A stretch of DNA of 64,000 nt from a candidate division Hyd24-12 bacterium UBA6080 (lineage in GTDB: Bacteria > Fermentibacterota > Fermentibacteria > Fermentibacterales > JCC-6), in assembly GCA_002436025.1 (NCBI GenBank), contig DIXM01000011.1:1-64000 (forward strand), in the 5' to 3' direction. This document shows, piece after piece, positions 51,477-60,081 of this stretch. A program made the translations under genes and the position numbers. The notes beneath the pieces were generated by a model. The model searched no databases and was not told where the DNA came from. It saw only the letters and a list, made by a program, of their open reading frames with translations. Each line of letters opens with the position of its first letter. Positions within the stretch are counted from its first letter, which is position 1.

Positions 51477-52388
51477 TTACCAGCAGTACCTGCAGGCGCT
51501 GAACGGCCGTCCGTTCTTCAGCGCCTTCCAGCCCCGCGCGGTTTTCCAGGCGCCGGTTGAAGGCGTGCGCTCAAAGGGCGCGTCGTCGCCTGTGAAGGGG
51601 CACGGCCTGAGTACGCCTTCCGCATCGAGGAACAGACACCCCGCCAGGGGGCAGCCCGCGGGTTCGCGCTTCAGTTCGGGGGAGCCAGTTCCGTCAAGCC
51701 TGTAGGGGCAACCCTGGGAATCAAGTTCAAGGTTTTCCGTGCGTCCCACATGAAAGCCTTCGGGGTCGAAGCGGCCGAAGACGGCCTTTGCGCTGTCAGC
51801 CCGCATGTTACCGGCCAGTTCCCTGAAGGCGTCGAGGTCGCTGGCGGACTGCCTCCAGACCGTCAGAACGAGCTCCACCATGGACTTTCCGGCGCTCTTC
51901 ACCGTGCGGACCGCGAGAAGCACCTCGGCCATTCGATCCCGACCCCTTATCGCTTCCCAGGAGGGACCCGTTGCCGCGGGCAGCGAGAATATCCATCGGT
52001 CCACCTTGAGCCCTTCATGACCGGGCTGGAACCCCAGGCCAATTGTGCTCACCGAGACCATGGAGCTGTTCTGTCCAGCAATGGCAACAAGCCTTGAAAG
52101 CTCCGGTGCCGCCAGTGGGTCCGAGTGCTTTCCGGAGAAATGAAGGGTGACGGGTTTGCATGGGCGGCACCCAAGCCAGGCTGAGAGAAGCTCCGGCTTG
52201 AGATCAACGGGGTTGATCGTTGGTTTGCAGCCCCTGCAGTTCCCGGTGCACCTCTGGGTCGCCTCGACCATCATGCCCCGGGGGAGATGGTGCAATGTGT
52301 TGAGCGAAGCCCTTGCAATGAGCTTTACCGGCCAGAAAGGCCCCTTCCTCTTCCAGATGTCAAGGCCCGTGATGAGTGTTCTTTTCAT
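51477..52388 (-). CDS. Radical-SAM protein with SPASM-like C-terminal cysteines
   Basis: 303 residues. The 4Fe-4S radical-SAM motif CX3CX2C is C47-TGN-C51-RG-C54 (CTGNCRGC). A partial TIM barrel follows, with a GGG-like SAM segment not obvious. C-terminal cysteines (CPYRL, GCPLAGCLFLD, LRPCPF and final CRYCW) resemble a SPASM/twitch auxiliary-cluster domain with a typical GVLRPCPF strand. SPASM proteins modify peptides or act on other large substrates. ATG overlaps the stop of the upstream PflA-like gene (ATGA). Last gene of the operon with an ABC exporter and an M29 peptidase. Substrate unknown. Confidence 0.82.
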   Translation of the reverse strand: MKRTLITGLDIWKRKGPFWPVKLIARASLNTLHHLPRGMMVEATQRCTGNCRGCKPTINPVDLKPELLSAWLGCRPCKPVTLHFSGKHSDPLAAPELSRLVAIAGQNSSMVSVSTIGLGFQPGHEGLKVDRWIFSLPAATGPSWEAIRGRDRMAEVLLAVRTVKSAGKSMVELVLTVWRQSASDLDAFRELAGNMRADSAKAVFGRFDPEGFHVGRTENLELDSQGCPYRLDGTGSPELKREPAGCPLAGCLFLDAEGVLRPCPFTGDDAPFERTPSTGAWKTARGWKALKNGRPFSACRYCW

Positions 52389-53287
52389 TGCTGCTCGAAG
52401 GGGTTCTCCCTTCCAAAATCGGGGATGAACGTTTCAGGGCTCGTTTCAGGTTCCTGGATGAGCGTGTTGGACAGACCCAGTGCTCCCGCCGTCTCGACCG
52501 CCCGCCAGTACTCGGACTGCCAGAGCCTTCTGGATATCAGGGGATGTTCACCGGCCCTGAAAAGGGGGTTGTACTGGCTCATGAGGCTCACCGTGATCTC
52601 CCTGGAGATCCCTGCGATGAAGCCGAGGATTTCGTCAGTGCCCGATATGTCGTTGGGAAGGACGAGGTGCCTTACGCAAAGGCCCTTCCGGGCAATGCCG
52701 TCACCGATCTTCATAACACCCGCCTGTCTCCACATCTCCAGTACGGCGGCCCTCGATGCCGCAACGTAACCCGGAGCCGACGAGTACTCGGCCGCGTACC
52801 CGTCATCGGCATACTTCAGGTCGGGCAGGTAGATGTCCACAAGGCCCTCGAGCGTCCGAAGGGCCGTGACTGATTCGAAGGCGTTGCTGTTCCAGACCAC
52901 GGGAACGGTAAGCCCCATGTTTCTTGCTGCGACAATGGTCTTTCGAGCCTGCTCAAGGTACTGCGTTGGCGACACGAACCCGACCGTGGGACAGCCCTGG
53001 TCCTGAAGCTCAAGAAGCCTTTCGGCAAGCTTCCCGGGGCTGTAGAGAACCCCGTGGTTTTCGTGGCTTATGGAATGGTTCTGACAGAACACGCACGCCA
53101 TGTTGCAGTGGCTGAAGAACACGTTCCCGACGCCTTGCCCGCCCGTGAGGAAAGGCTCTTCCCCCCTGTGCGCCACGATGGACGCAACTTCCATCACGGC
53201 GCCCGCCCGGCACCACCCTGTCTCACCGGCGTCACGGTTGACCGGGCAGTTCCGTGGGCAGTACCCGCAGCCCCCCCCCTCAGTCAC
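52385..53287 (-). CDS. Radical-SAM protein of the PflA-like/PflX family
   Basis: 300 residues. The radical-SAM motif is CNMACVFC (C61, C65, C68), in the context FFSHCNMACVFCQNHSIS typical of the COG1313 (PflX-like) proteins. Four more N-terminal cysteines (C7, C10, C14, C26; CGYCPRNC...WCRAG) may bind a second cluster. I prefer the GTG at 53287, which has AAGGG upstream; a TTG at 53299 is the alternative. It overlaps the peptidase gene by 8 nt. The family is uncharacterised; proposed roles are glycyl-radical activation or another radical reaction. No glycyl-radical enzyme is in the window. Confidence 0.85.
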   Translation of the reverse strand: MTEGGGCGYCPRNCPVNRDAGETGWCRAGAVMEVASIVAHRGEEPFLTGGQGVGNVFFSHCNMACVFCQNHSISHENHGVLYSPGKLAERLLELQDQGCPTVGFVSPTQYLEQARKTIVAARNMGLTVPVVWNSNAFESVTALRTLEGLVDIYLPDLKYADDGYAAEYSSAPGYVAASRAAVLEMWRQAGVMKIGDGIARKGLCVRHLVLPNDISGTDEILGFIAGISREITVSLMSQYNPLFRAGEHPLISRRLWQSEYWRAVETAGALGLSNTLIQEPETSPETFIPDFGRENPFEQQ

Positions 53288-55214
53288 CGAGCCCTTCAAG
53301 GGGCAGGTTGAGCATTTCCGTTCCCGGGAGAACGAACCTGCCGCCCCTCATCAGGAAAACCTCTCTTCCGTCGGGGTGTACGGCGCATATGGAGTCGAGA
53401 CCGCTGTACGGAAGGGTTATGTCGACATGCCTGTTCGTGTAGGCCCTGTCCGGGTCGGTCGTTCTCAGGGCCGAGCGCTCGTTTTCAACCGCCACGAGGT
53501 GTTTTCCGCTGTCGGGGTCGAGACGCTCCTGGTCTTCCTCGCGGCTGTAGCAGGTGTCACCCACGGCGAAATGCGGGCCGGTCTTCTCCAGGATCAGCAC
53601 CGGCAGAAGCCCCATGATGCCGTGCTTCACGCCCATGGCGTAGGCCACTGTGTTGGTGCCGATGGCGAATTCGCCCAGGGGAAGGCTTTCATGGGGGTAG
53701 AAGATGTTCTCGCGGATGTACTCCCTGCCCTTTTCGGGGTCGTCGAAGTTCGAGCACGACCACTCAACGGCTTCGCCGTCGCGGAAGACCATCTTCAGGT
53801 CGCTGTACTTGAGCCCGTCCAGAAAGGCCTCGCTCACGTGCAGAACACCGTTCGTGCCCTTCAGCACTGGTGAGGTGAAGACCTCCCCCACAGGGATGTT
53901 CACCGAAGCCAGGCAGTTCTCGAATGCGGTTTCCCTCTCCGGGTCGGCAAGGGGATGAAGGATGACCGTTATGTCGGTGTCGTTCCCGGGAGCCCCAAGC
54001 ACCCTGATCTTCCCGGCGCCGTCCATTGCGTTGATGATCGCAGCCTGAATGGGGCGGTATTCGCTGTTGGACAGTGTGTTTACCTTGACGCAGTCACGGA
54101 AGATCTCGTGGAACGCGGGGCCGATCTCGGGAGAAGGGAAGGATATCATGCAGAAGCTCGTTTCGTGACGGGGCAGATGGCTCTGCTGAAGGGCAGCCCC
54201 AAGCTGGGTGAACCTGTTGTAAAGAGCGCTCATATCACGGTCGGCCCGGACCATGGACGTTCTGGGAGACGGACTGAAGGGCTGTTCGCCGAACAGCCCG
54301 ACATGGGCCACTCCCGAATAGGCATGGAGAACGGCCGACAATTCGTCGAAAACCTCCCGCCTGATGGCGATCTGGCTGTCAACCGTTTTCTGGTCGAGGT
54401 AGAGGGCGTACTTGAAACGGTGATCGTAGTTCGCCTGTCTGTTCGACGGTGTTCGATGCACCGGGGCTGCATGGGCCAGCAACCCCACCTTGTCAAAGCT
54501 TGCGCGGATGTGTCGGAAAAGGGCCTCTCCCCCCATGGGCAGAACCACGGTGACCACTTTGCGGTTCTCGAACGAGTCCTTCCCCTCCTCCCTTAGCCCG
54601 AGGCTGTAGGCATCGGCCACGGTGTCTCCGATATCCCTGAGGTCGCTCTCGGGAAGGCCGAACAGGAACGAGGCCATTTCCTCGTGAGCCCGGTCAACCT
54701 TCATGCCGTGAAGGAAGAGGAACGACAGGTCTCCCCCGTGCGCGGCTGCAAGACGTTTTCCCAGTGTGTTTTCGAGGGGGTCGAACCTTCGGCGGAGCAT
54801 TCCCTTGACCTGGTCCCTGTCCGGGGACCTGTAGTAGTCGCGGACAATGGTTTCCGCCCCGGCTGGACCGGCTTTCGAAAGTTCATCGAGGGCTTCCAGG
54901 AACCTGGCGATCGCCCCGGTTTCACCGTATACCGCTGCTGAGAGAAGACCGAACACGTCGTACCGGAATGCTGACAGGTGCTGGCCCGCAGAAAGGCCGA
55001 AGGCCTGAGCCGCAAAATCGGGGTTCGCGAGATCACCTTCGTACGCCTCGGACCCCAGTGGAGCGTACCAGTACCCGTTGACCTCCCGCAGCCTTTCGAG
55101 GGTCATTCCCGTCTTGAACTCACCGGTGAGCGTTTCTGCGAAGCGGGCCCTTTCGGCTGTGTCCCGGATGAAGTCATGGAAGCGGCCGATCTGTTGAGAA
55201 TCATGCGTATTCAT
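53280..55214 (-). CDS. M29-type metallopeptidase with a long novel N-terminal region
   Basis: 644 residues, far longer than the ~410 of AmpS-type M29 aminopeptidases. The C-terminal ~250 residues contain all likely M29 ligands in the right order: E444 (IPVGEVFTSP), E515 (PLGEFAIGTNT), H548 (PHFAVGD), Y556 and H596-x-D598 (RHVDI). The N-terminal ~390 residues do not resemble the usual M29 N-terminal domain; I see no motif in them. I chose the ATG at 55214 with AAGGGA 7 nt upstream; it overlaps the exporter gene by 14 nt. Probably cytoplasmic; may process a small peptide within the operon's pathway. Confidence 0.8.
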   Translation of the reverse strand: MNTHDSQQIGRFHDFIRDTAERARFAETLTGEFKTGMTLERLREVNGYWYAPLGSEAYEGDLANPDFAAQAFGLSAGQHLSAFRYDVFGLLSAAVYGETGAIARFLEALDELSKAGPAGAETIVRDYYRSPDRDQVKGMLRRRFDPLENTLGKRLAAAHGGDLSFLFLHGMKVDRAHEEMASFLFGLPESDLRDIGDTVADAYSLGLREEGKDSFENRKVVTVVLPMGGEALFRHIRASFDKVGLLAHAAPVHRTPSNRQANYDHRFKYALYLDQKTVDSQIAIRREVFDELSAVLHAYSGVAHVGLFGEQPFSPSPRTSMVRADRDMSALYNRFTQLGAALQQSHLPRHETSFCMISFPSPEIGPAFHEIFRDCVKVNTLSNSEYRPIQAAIINAMDGAGKIRVLGAPGNDTDITVILHPLADPERETAFENCLASVNIPVGEVFTSPVLKGTNGVLHVSEAFLDGLKYSDLKMVFRDGEAVEWSCSNFDDPEKGREYIRENIFYPHESLPLGEFAIGTNTVAYAMGVKHGIMGLLPVLILEKTGPHFAVGDTCYSREEDQERLDPDSGKHLVAVENERSALRTTDPDRAYTNRHVDITLPYSGLDSICAVHPDGREVFLMRGGRFVLPGTEMLNLPLEGLGD

Positions 55215-56961
55215 GTTCAATCCCTTCAGCACTGAGTATTTCCATGCCCCGGATCACTCCCGCGTATTCGCTGTTCCCGGCCAGGAGCTCTCTGTGGGTT
55301 CCCGTGGCGACATGCCTTCCCCTGTGTATGAAGATAACCATATCGCTCTGCCTGACAGTAGCCTCCCTGTGGGTCACAACGAATGCCAGCACCCCGTGGT
55401 CGCCCTCCCTGAAGCTGCTCCAGAACTCCGCTTCCTTGCCGGCGTCGAGCGCTGCTGTGCAGTCATCCAGAAGGAGGAGAGAGGGGTTACCCGCCAGGGC
55501 ACGGGCTATGGCAACCCTCTGGCGCTGTCCGCCGCTGGCGCCGGTTCCCCGCTGTCCCAGCATCTTGTCGCCCTGAAACTCTTCCGGCCTGACACCCGCG
55601 TCGGCGAGAGCCTGCTCAACATCCCTGTCCCTCAACCACTCCCTGCCGAACCTCACATTGTCGGTCACGCTCTCACCCAGAAGCAGGGACTCCTGGGGTA
55701 CGAAGCCGATGGTTTCCCTCAGGTCAACGTTCTCCCTGGGCAAGCCGTTCACGAGAACCTCCCCGGAAGTTACGGGGAGCAGGCCCGCCAGCATCTTAAG
55801 AAGGGTGCTTTTGCCCGCTCCCACTTCGCCCACCACAGCGATGACCGATGGAGCCCTGGCGGTCAGGGTGATCCCGGAGACGCCTCCGCTGCCTTCGTAG
55901 TTAAAACCGGCGTCGGTCATTGCGATCTCGGAGACCTTCTCGATCTTCTGTGAATGAAGGGGGTCCTGTTTTTCCGGATAATCCTGGATCTCCCTCTCCC
56001 TTTCCACAGAAACAAAGGCCTGACGGCTGGCGACAAAGAGGTTGGGGATGTCCATCATGGGAGCCAGCAGCATGTCCAGGTAGACGTAGAAGGCGTAGAA
56101 GTCGCCCAGTCCGATGCTGCCGCGGATCACCATAAGCCCGCCGGCCAGCATCACTGTGACCTTGCCGACCTGCCCGATCAGGCTGTAGACGCCGTGAATG
56201 ATCATCTCCAGCTTCGTGAGGGAAAGGTCGATCTCGAACCTCTGGTTCAGAAGTCTGTGCAGCCTGGCTGCCAGGGGCTTCTCCGCCCTGTAGGCCTTGA
56301 CTATCGCTATCCCGTCGAAGGTGCTGTCCAGAAGGTCGTTGGTGTGGCTGGTGGCCTTGCGGCTCTCCTCCACCCTTTTGCCTATCCGGTGCTCCACGGT
56401 ATAGAAGATGAAAAGCATCACCGGAAGCGGCGCCAGGGCAAGGATTGAGAGCTTCCAGCTCATGAAGATCATCACCCCGAGGCAGAACAGAAGCCTCGAT
56501 GCCGATTCGAGGGCACGGAAGAAAGCGCTGCACGCGAACCAGGCTATCCGGGGGTACTCCGTTATGTCCTCGGTGAGCCGGGTGGTCAGGTCCCCCGGTC
56601 TGAAGGCGTTGAAGAACCTCCAGTCCTTGCGCATTATGGAGCGGAACACATCGTCCCTCACACCCAGCCCTATGACGCTGTTTATGATCCCCCTGGCGCC
56701 GGGGTAGAAGCCTGCGAGAAGTCTGGCTACGGCAAGCCCGGCGAGAACGAGGATGATCTTTGTGAACTGCGAGCTCTGAGGGGTTCCGAGAACGACCCCG
56801 ACGTTGTCCAGCAGGTAGCGGAAGACCAGGGGAAAGCCCAGGGCGACGGCGCTGGAGAGCAGAGTGAAGAAGAAAAGAAGCACAAGGTACTTGCGAACAG
56901 GCTTCCAGTAACGGAAGATCCACCCGCAGTTGTCCCTCCAGACCTGAATCCTCTCACGCAC
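55201..56961 (-). CDS. ABC exporter half-transporter with degenerate ATPase site
   Basis: 586 residues: six membrane helices and a C-terminal ABC ATPase domain. Walker A is GEVGAGKST, signature SGGQRQRVAIARAL. Walker B is LLLLDDCTAALD, where the usual catalytic Glu is Asp; the H-loop histidine is kept (VTHRE). This pattern marks the non-canonical half of heterodimeric exporters such as TM287/288 or BmrCD. I chose the GTG at 56961, with GGAGGTGAGGAAA upstream, overlapping the partner gene's stop by 8 nt. Substrate unknown; drug, lipid or peptide export are all possible. Confidence 0.92.
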   Translation of the reverse strand: MRERIQVWRDNCGWIFRYWKPVRKYLVLLFFFTLLSSAVALGFPLVFRYLLDNVGVVLGTPQSSQFTKIILVLAGLAVARLLAGFYPGARGIINSVIGLGVRDDVFRSIMRKDWRFFNAFRPGDLTTRLTEDITEYPRIAWFACSAFFRALESASRLLFCLGVMIFMSWKLSILALAPLPVMLFIFYTVEHRIGKRVEESRKATSHTNDLLDSTFDGIAIVKAYRAEKPLAARLHRLLNQRFEIDLSLTKLEMIIHGVYSLIGQVGKVTVMLAGGLMVIRGSIGLGDFYAFYVYLDMLLAPMMDIPNLFVASRQAFVSVEREREIQDYPEKQDPLHSQKIEKVSEIAMTDAGFNYEGSGGVSGITLTARAPSVIAVVGEVGAGKSTLLKMLAGLLPVTSGEVLVNGLPRENVDLRETIGFVPQESLLLGESVTDNVRFGREWLRDRDVEQALADAGVRPEEFQGDKMLGQRGTGASGGQRQRVAIARALAGNPSLLLLDDCTAALDAGKEAEFWSSFREGDHGVLAFVVTHREATVRQSDMVIFIHRGRHVATGTHRELLAGNSEYAGVIRGMEILSAEGIEHEYA

Positions 56962-58747
56962 TTTCCTCACCTCCGAACTGCAGGGTGAAGAGTGATGCGT
57001 AAACCCCATCCTGGCTCATGAGCTCGGCATGGGTTCCCTGTTCAACGAGAAGACCGCCCCTGACAACGAGGATCCGGTCCGCGTGGATGATCGTTGAGAG
57101 CCTGTGCGCAACAACAAGGGCCGTTCGACCGGAAAGGGCCAGGTCGGTTGCCCTTTGCAGTTTCTTTTCGGTACCCGGGTCAACCGAGGATGTGGCTTCA
57201 TCGAGTACCAGTATGTCGGGTTTTCTGAGGACCGCCCTGGCAATGTTCACGAGCTGGCGCTGACCCATGGAGAGGTTCACGCCGCCCTCGCTGATCTCGC
57301 CGTCAAGACCGCCCGGAATTCTCTCCAGAAGCTCCTGTGCCTCGATCTGCCCCAGCGCCTCCTCCTGTTCGGCTTTGCCCACGGATGGATCGAAGACGGT
57401 CAGGTTGCCTGAGAGCGTGCCCGAGAAGAGGTTGACTTCCTGCAGGACCAGGCCGATCCGGCTTCTCCACGCGTCCAGCGTGAAGTCCCTGATATCGGTC
57501 CCGTCTATCGTTATCCTGCCGCGCACAGGGTGGTAGAATCGAAGAAGCAACGCCACGAGGGTGCTTTTTCCGCCTCCCGAGTCCCCCACCAGGGCAACGG
57601 TCTCCCCCCTTCGAATGGAGAAGGAGAGCCCCCGGATGACCCAGTCCTCGCCGATGTAACTGAACCAGACATCTTCGAAGCGGATCTCCTTCCAGCCTTT
57701 CACCAGAAGCTCGGGGCCCAGATGCCCGTCCGGCGTAAGGGTTTCGGTGTGGATCAGCTCCATGAGCCTGTCACCGGAGGCGAGTGCCCGCTGCATCTGG
57801 TTCAGTGTTTCGCCGAACATGACAAGGGGTCCGAAGAGCCTTCGGGTGTACTCAACGAAAAGGACAACAGTGCCCACGGTGACGGTGCCGGCAACCACAC
57901 CCGGCCGTCCCGCCGTGAGGATGACGGCGACAGCCGCGATCTCGAGGGCTCCCAGGAAGCTCCAGAACCCGTAGTCCCAGATGGTGGCCCTGATCTCCCT
58001 CTTCACGAAGAGCATTCCCAGACGGTGGATCCTGGTTCGGGCGTAACCGGTTGTGCCGAAGACCTGCATCACGGGAACCGCCCGGACGAACTCCGCTACC
58101 GAGCCCGAGATAGACGCGTACGACTTGCGCAGGTCTCCCCACAAAACCCGCATCTTTCTGAGCACGGGGATTGACAGAAGAGCTGCGGGAAGAACGATCA
58201 GCATCACCTTATAGGTTATGACCGGGTCGGCCAGCAGCATGACTACCACGGTGCCCATCACCATCGCCGCGTTGCGCAGGAGAGCCATGCTGGTTTCGCT
58301 GAAGAGCATCCGGACACGTTCCGCGTCGCTTTCAACCCTGGCCATTAGCCTTCCCGACGGGTTTTTGTTGAAGTATGCCATGGAAAGCGTAAGCACATGG
58401 TCGAAGAGCTGCCTCTTCAGGTCCCTCACGACGGAAAGCCCGATCTTTGCCGCCAGCATCACCTGAAGGTAGGCGAACCCCATTGTGGCGCCAAAAATGC
58501 CTGCGAACATCAGGGAATAGCGGACGATTGCGCCGGTATCGCGTGAAGGCACGGCTTCATCTATCACCAGCCTGAGGATCAGTGGACCCGCAAGCTCCCC
58601 GGCTATCGCAAGCAGAAGCAGGAGAACCGACAGGGTGAACTGGGGCCAGTGGGGAAGTATCAGGGGTGCGAATTTGCGAAGAAGGGCCAGGGACCCGGTT
58701 CGCGCCTGGGGGTCTTCGTCTTCAAACTCTTCAAGATAGGGGGGCAT
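56954..58747 (-). CDS. ABC exporter half-transporter with canonical ATPase site
   Basis: 597 residues: an N-terminal six-helix domain and a C-terminal ATPase domain with Walker A GDSGGGKST, Q-loop (LVLQEVNLFSG), signature variant LSMGQRQLVNIARAV (the SGGQ glycine is Met here), Walker B ILVLDEATSSVD, and H-loop VVAHRLST. With the degenerate partner downstream it forms a heterodimer. The changed signature motif would sit opposite the partner's degenerate Walker B, consistent with one weak and one active site. First gene of the leftward five-gene operon. Confidence 0.93.
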   Translation of the reverse strand: MPPYLEEFEDEDPQARTGSLALLRKFAPLILPHWPQFTLSVLLLLLAIAGELAGPLILRLVIDEAVPSRDTGAIVRYSLMFAGIFGATMGFAYLQVMLAAKIGLSVVRDLKRQLFDHVLTLSMAYFNKNPSGRLMARVESDAERVRMLFSETSMALLRNAAMVMGTVVVMLLADPVITYKVMLIVLPAALLSIPVLRKMRVLWGDLRKSYASISGSVAEFVRAVPVMQVFGTTGYARTRIHRLGMLFVKREIRATIWDYGFWSFLGALEIAAVAVILTAGRPGVVAGTVTVGTVVLFVEYTRRLFGPLVMFGETLNQMQRALASGDRLMELIHTETLTPDGHLGPELLVKGWKEIRFEDVWFSYIGEDWVIRGLSFSIRRGETVALVGDSGGGKSTLVALLLRFYHPVRGRITIDGTDIRDFTLDAWRSRIGLVLQEVNLFSGTLSGNLTVFDPSVGKAEQEEALGQIEAQELLERIPGGLDGEISEGGVNLSMGQRQLVNIARAVLRKPDILVLDEATSSVDPGTEKKLQRATDLALSGRTALVVAHRLSTIIHADRILVVRGGLLVEQGTHAELMSQDGVYASLFTLQFGGEESA

Positions 58748-58820
58748 GGGATAAACTCCGTTCGAACAAGGTCATGGGGAAAGGGTACAACCGGCATGGA
58801 GGGAAAGGGGCTGAACAGCC

Positions 58821-58850
58821 CTAGGAAAGGCTACTGCCTCCAAAACTCAT
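58821..58850 (-). CDS. Possible 9-codon leader ORF upstream of the ABC exporter operon
   Basis: In the untranslated leader, an unusually good AGGGAGGT lies 7 bases before ATG (58850-58848), and nine codons (MSFGGSSLS) end at TAG (58823-58821). Directly after the stop a small hairpin GGGCT-GTTC-AGCCC is followed by CTTTCCC. The arrangement looks like an attenuator or translated leader. Too short to support as a gene by sequence alone. Confidence 0.35.
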   Translation of the reverse strand: MSFGGSSLS

Positions 58851-58881
58851 GTATGTACCTCCCTGTTGAACGAGCCGGACG

Positions 58882-58909
58882 AAAATAGTGCCCCTTTTTG
58901 AATCGTCAA
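58882..58909 (-). promoter_or_regulatory. Promoter of the ABC exporter/M29/radical-SAM operon
   Basis: TTGACG (58909-58904) and TATTTT (58887-58882) are 16 bases apart on the minus strand. Transcription should begin near 58875, leaving a leader of about 125 bases that contains the mini-ORF and hairpin before the ABC gene. Confidence 0.5.
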
Positions 58910-58923
58910 GTTCGGCACGGTCC

Positions 58924-58951
58924 ATGACGAATGCGCGGGTTTTCGTATAAT
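58924..58951 (+). promoter_or_regulatory. Promoter of the P-loop NTPase gene
   Basis: ATGACG (58924-58929) and a perfect TATAAT (58946-58951) are 16 bases apart on the + strand, 45 bases upstream of the ATG at 58997. A small hairpin GGCGG-AAAAAC-CCGCC lies just before the ribosome binding site. Confidence 0.5.
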
Positions 58952-58996
58952 CGCCCCGTCAGGCGGAAAAACCCGCCAAAAGCCCGGGAGGCTGCA

Positions 58997-60025
58997 ATGC
59001 ACCGAATCCGTCAGAAGTGCATCATTCCCAGTGCGGCGTTCACCATTCCCCACGCGCGGATACGCAGTTACCACAGGTTCGAGAAGGCGCCGGAGGTGGG
59101 TGATCTGGTGTTCGGCGAGGTCAACAGCCTGGGCCAGCACAGGCTTCTCGAAAGCGTGTCCAGCAGGCTTCACGCCCTGAATGACAGGACGCACGCCATA
59201 TTTGTCTTTGGAAACCGCTACGCGCCCGACTACTACGAGGCGTTCGTCCCCGACCAGTGGCAGGATGAGGTCGACCTCATCGCCCAGAGCGGCATTGTCG
59301 GGAACGCCGTTCACAGGAACGACAGGATCGGCGACCCCACCAGGGTGAAGCTTCAGGGCTATGTGTGCGATGCCGGAGGAGAGATACTCAACACTCGCCG
59401 GGGTACTCTCCTCACACCCCGAAGGACAGTGAGGGAGGGTGGACGCAGGGCCAAACTGATCCTTTGCGTGGGCACAAGCATGAACAGCGGTAAAAGTCAT
59501 GCAGCCGCGGCCTGCTGTTACGCCCTGACATCGGTCGGCAGGAAGGTCAGGGCCGCCAAAGTGACGGGAACCGCCTGCCACAAGGACATACTGCTCATGC
59601 AGGACAACGGCGCCGACCATGTGGCCGACTTCACGTATCTAGGCCACCCGACCACGTACATGCTTTCGGAACCTGAGCTTATGAACATCTTCACAGCCAT
59701 CGACCTCAAGTACGGCAACAACCCGGCCAACTACCTCGTGGTCGAGTTCGCCGACGGCATCCTTCAGAGGGAAACCGCGATGCTTCTTCAGAACCAACTG
59801 GTGCTCAGCAGGATACACAAGGTGGTGTTCTGCGCACAGGATGCCTTCGGCGCCATTGGCGGGGTGAGGGTACTGAAGGAGAGGTTCGGGCTCGTGCCGG
59901 CCGCCATCAGCGGGGTGTGCTCCAGCTCGCCCCTGGCGCTTCGGGAGCTTGCCGAGTTCACCGACATCCCGATACTCTTCAGTGCACAAAGGGATTACAA
60001 GGCCATTTACGAGCTGATCATGTAG
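58997..60025 (+). CDS. P-loop NTPase, DUF1611/MobB-like, unknown function
   Basis: 342 residues. An N-terminal beta-rich domain (1-150) precedes a SIMIBI-type NTPase domain with P-loop GTSMNSGKS at 159-167, then KVTGTACHKD and DNGADHVADFTYLGHPTTYM, VVEFADGILQRE (Walker B region), and a final Rossmann-type strand set. The mix recalls DUF1611 and CobQ/MobB proteins, which act on small molecules, but I cannot name the reaction. I chose ATG at 58997 with GGGAGG six bases upstream. It is monocistronic, with its own promoter and terminator. Confidence 0.7.
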   Translation: MHRIRQKCIIPSAAFTIPHARIRSYHRFEKAPEVGDLVFGEVNSLGQHRLLESVSSRLHALNDRTHAIFVFGNRYAPDYYEAFVPDQWQDEVDLIAQSGIVGNAVHRNDRIGDPTRVKLQGYVCDAGGEILNTRRGTLLTPRRTVREGGRRAKLILCVGTSMNSGKSHAAAACCYALTSVGRKVRAAKVTGTACHKDILLMQDNGADHVADFTYLGHPTTYMLSEPELMNIFTAIDLKYGNNPANYLVVEFADGILQRETAMLLQNQLVLSRIHKVVFCAQDAFGAIGGVRVLKERFGLVPAAISGVCSSSPLALRELAEFTDIPILFSAQRDYKAIYELIM

Positions 60026-60030
60026 AAAGC

Positions 60031-60064
60031 CAGGGCACGGAACCCTTTCGAATTCCGTGCCCTG
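60031..60064. terminator. Bidirectional terminator between the P-loop NTPase gene and hcp
   Basis: A perfect 12-bp stem CAGGGCACGGAA (60031-60042) with complement at 60053-60064 encloses a 10-nt loop in the 56-bp gap between convergent genes. No strong U tract follows. Confidence 0.65.
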
Positions 60065-60081
60065 CCTGACGTGTGGTATGA

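Noticed and set aside
58847..59620. 257-codon open frame antisense to the P-loop NTPase gene
   Set aside because: The plus-strand gene has a P-loop, ribosome binding site and promoter; the antisense frame has none of these.
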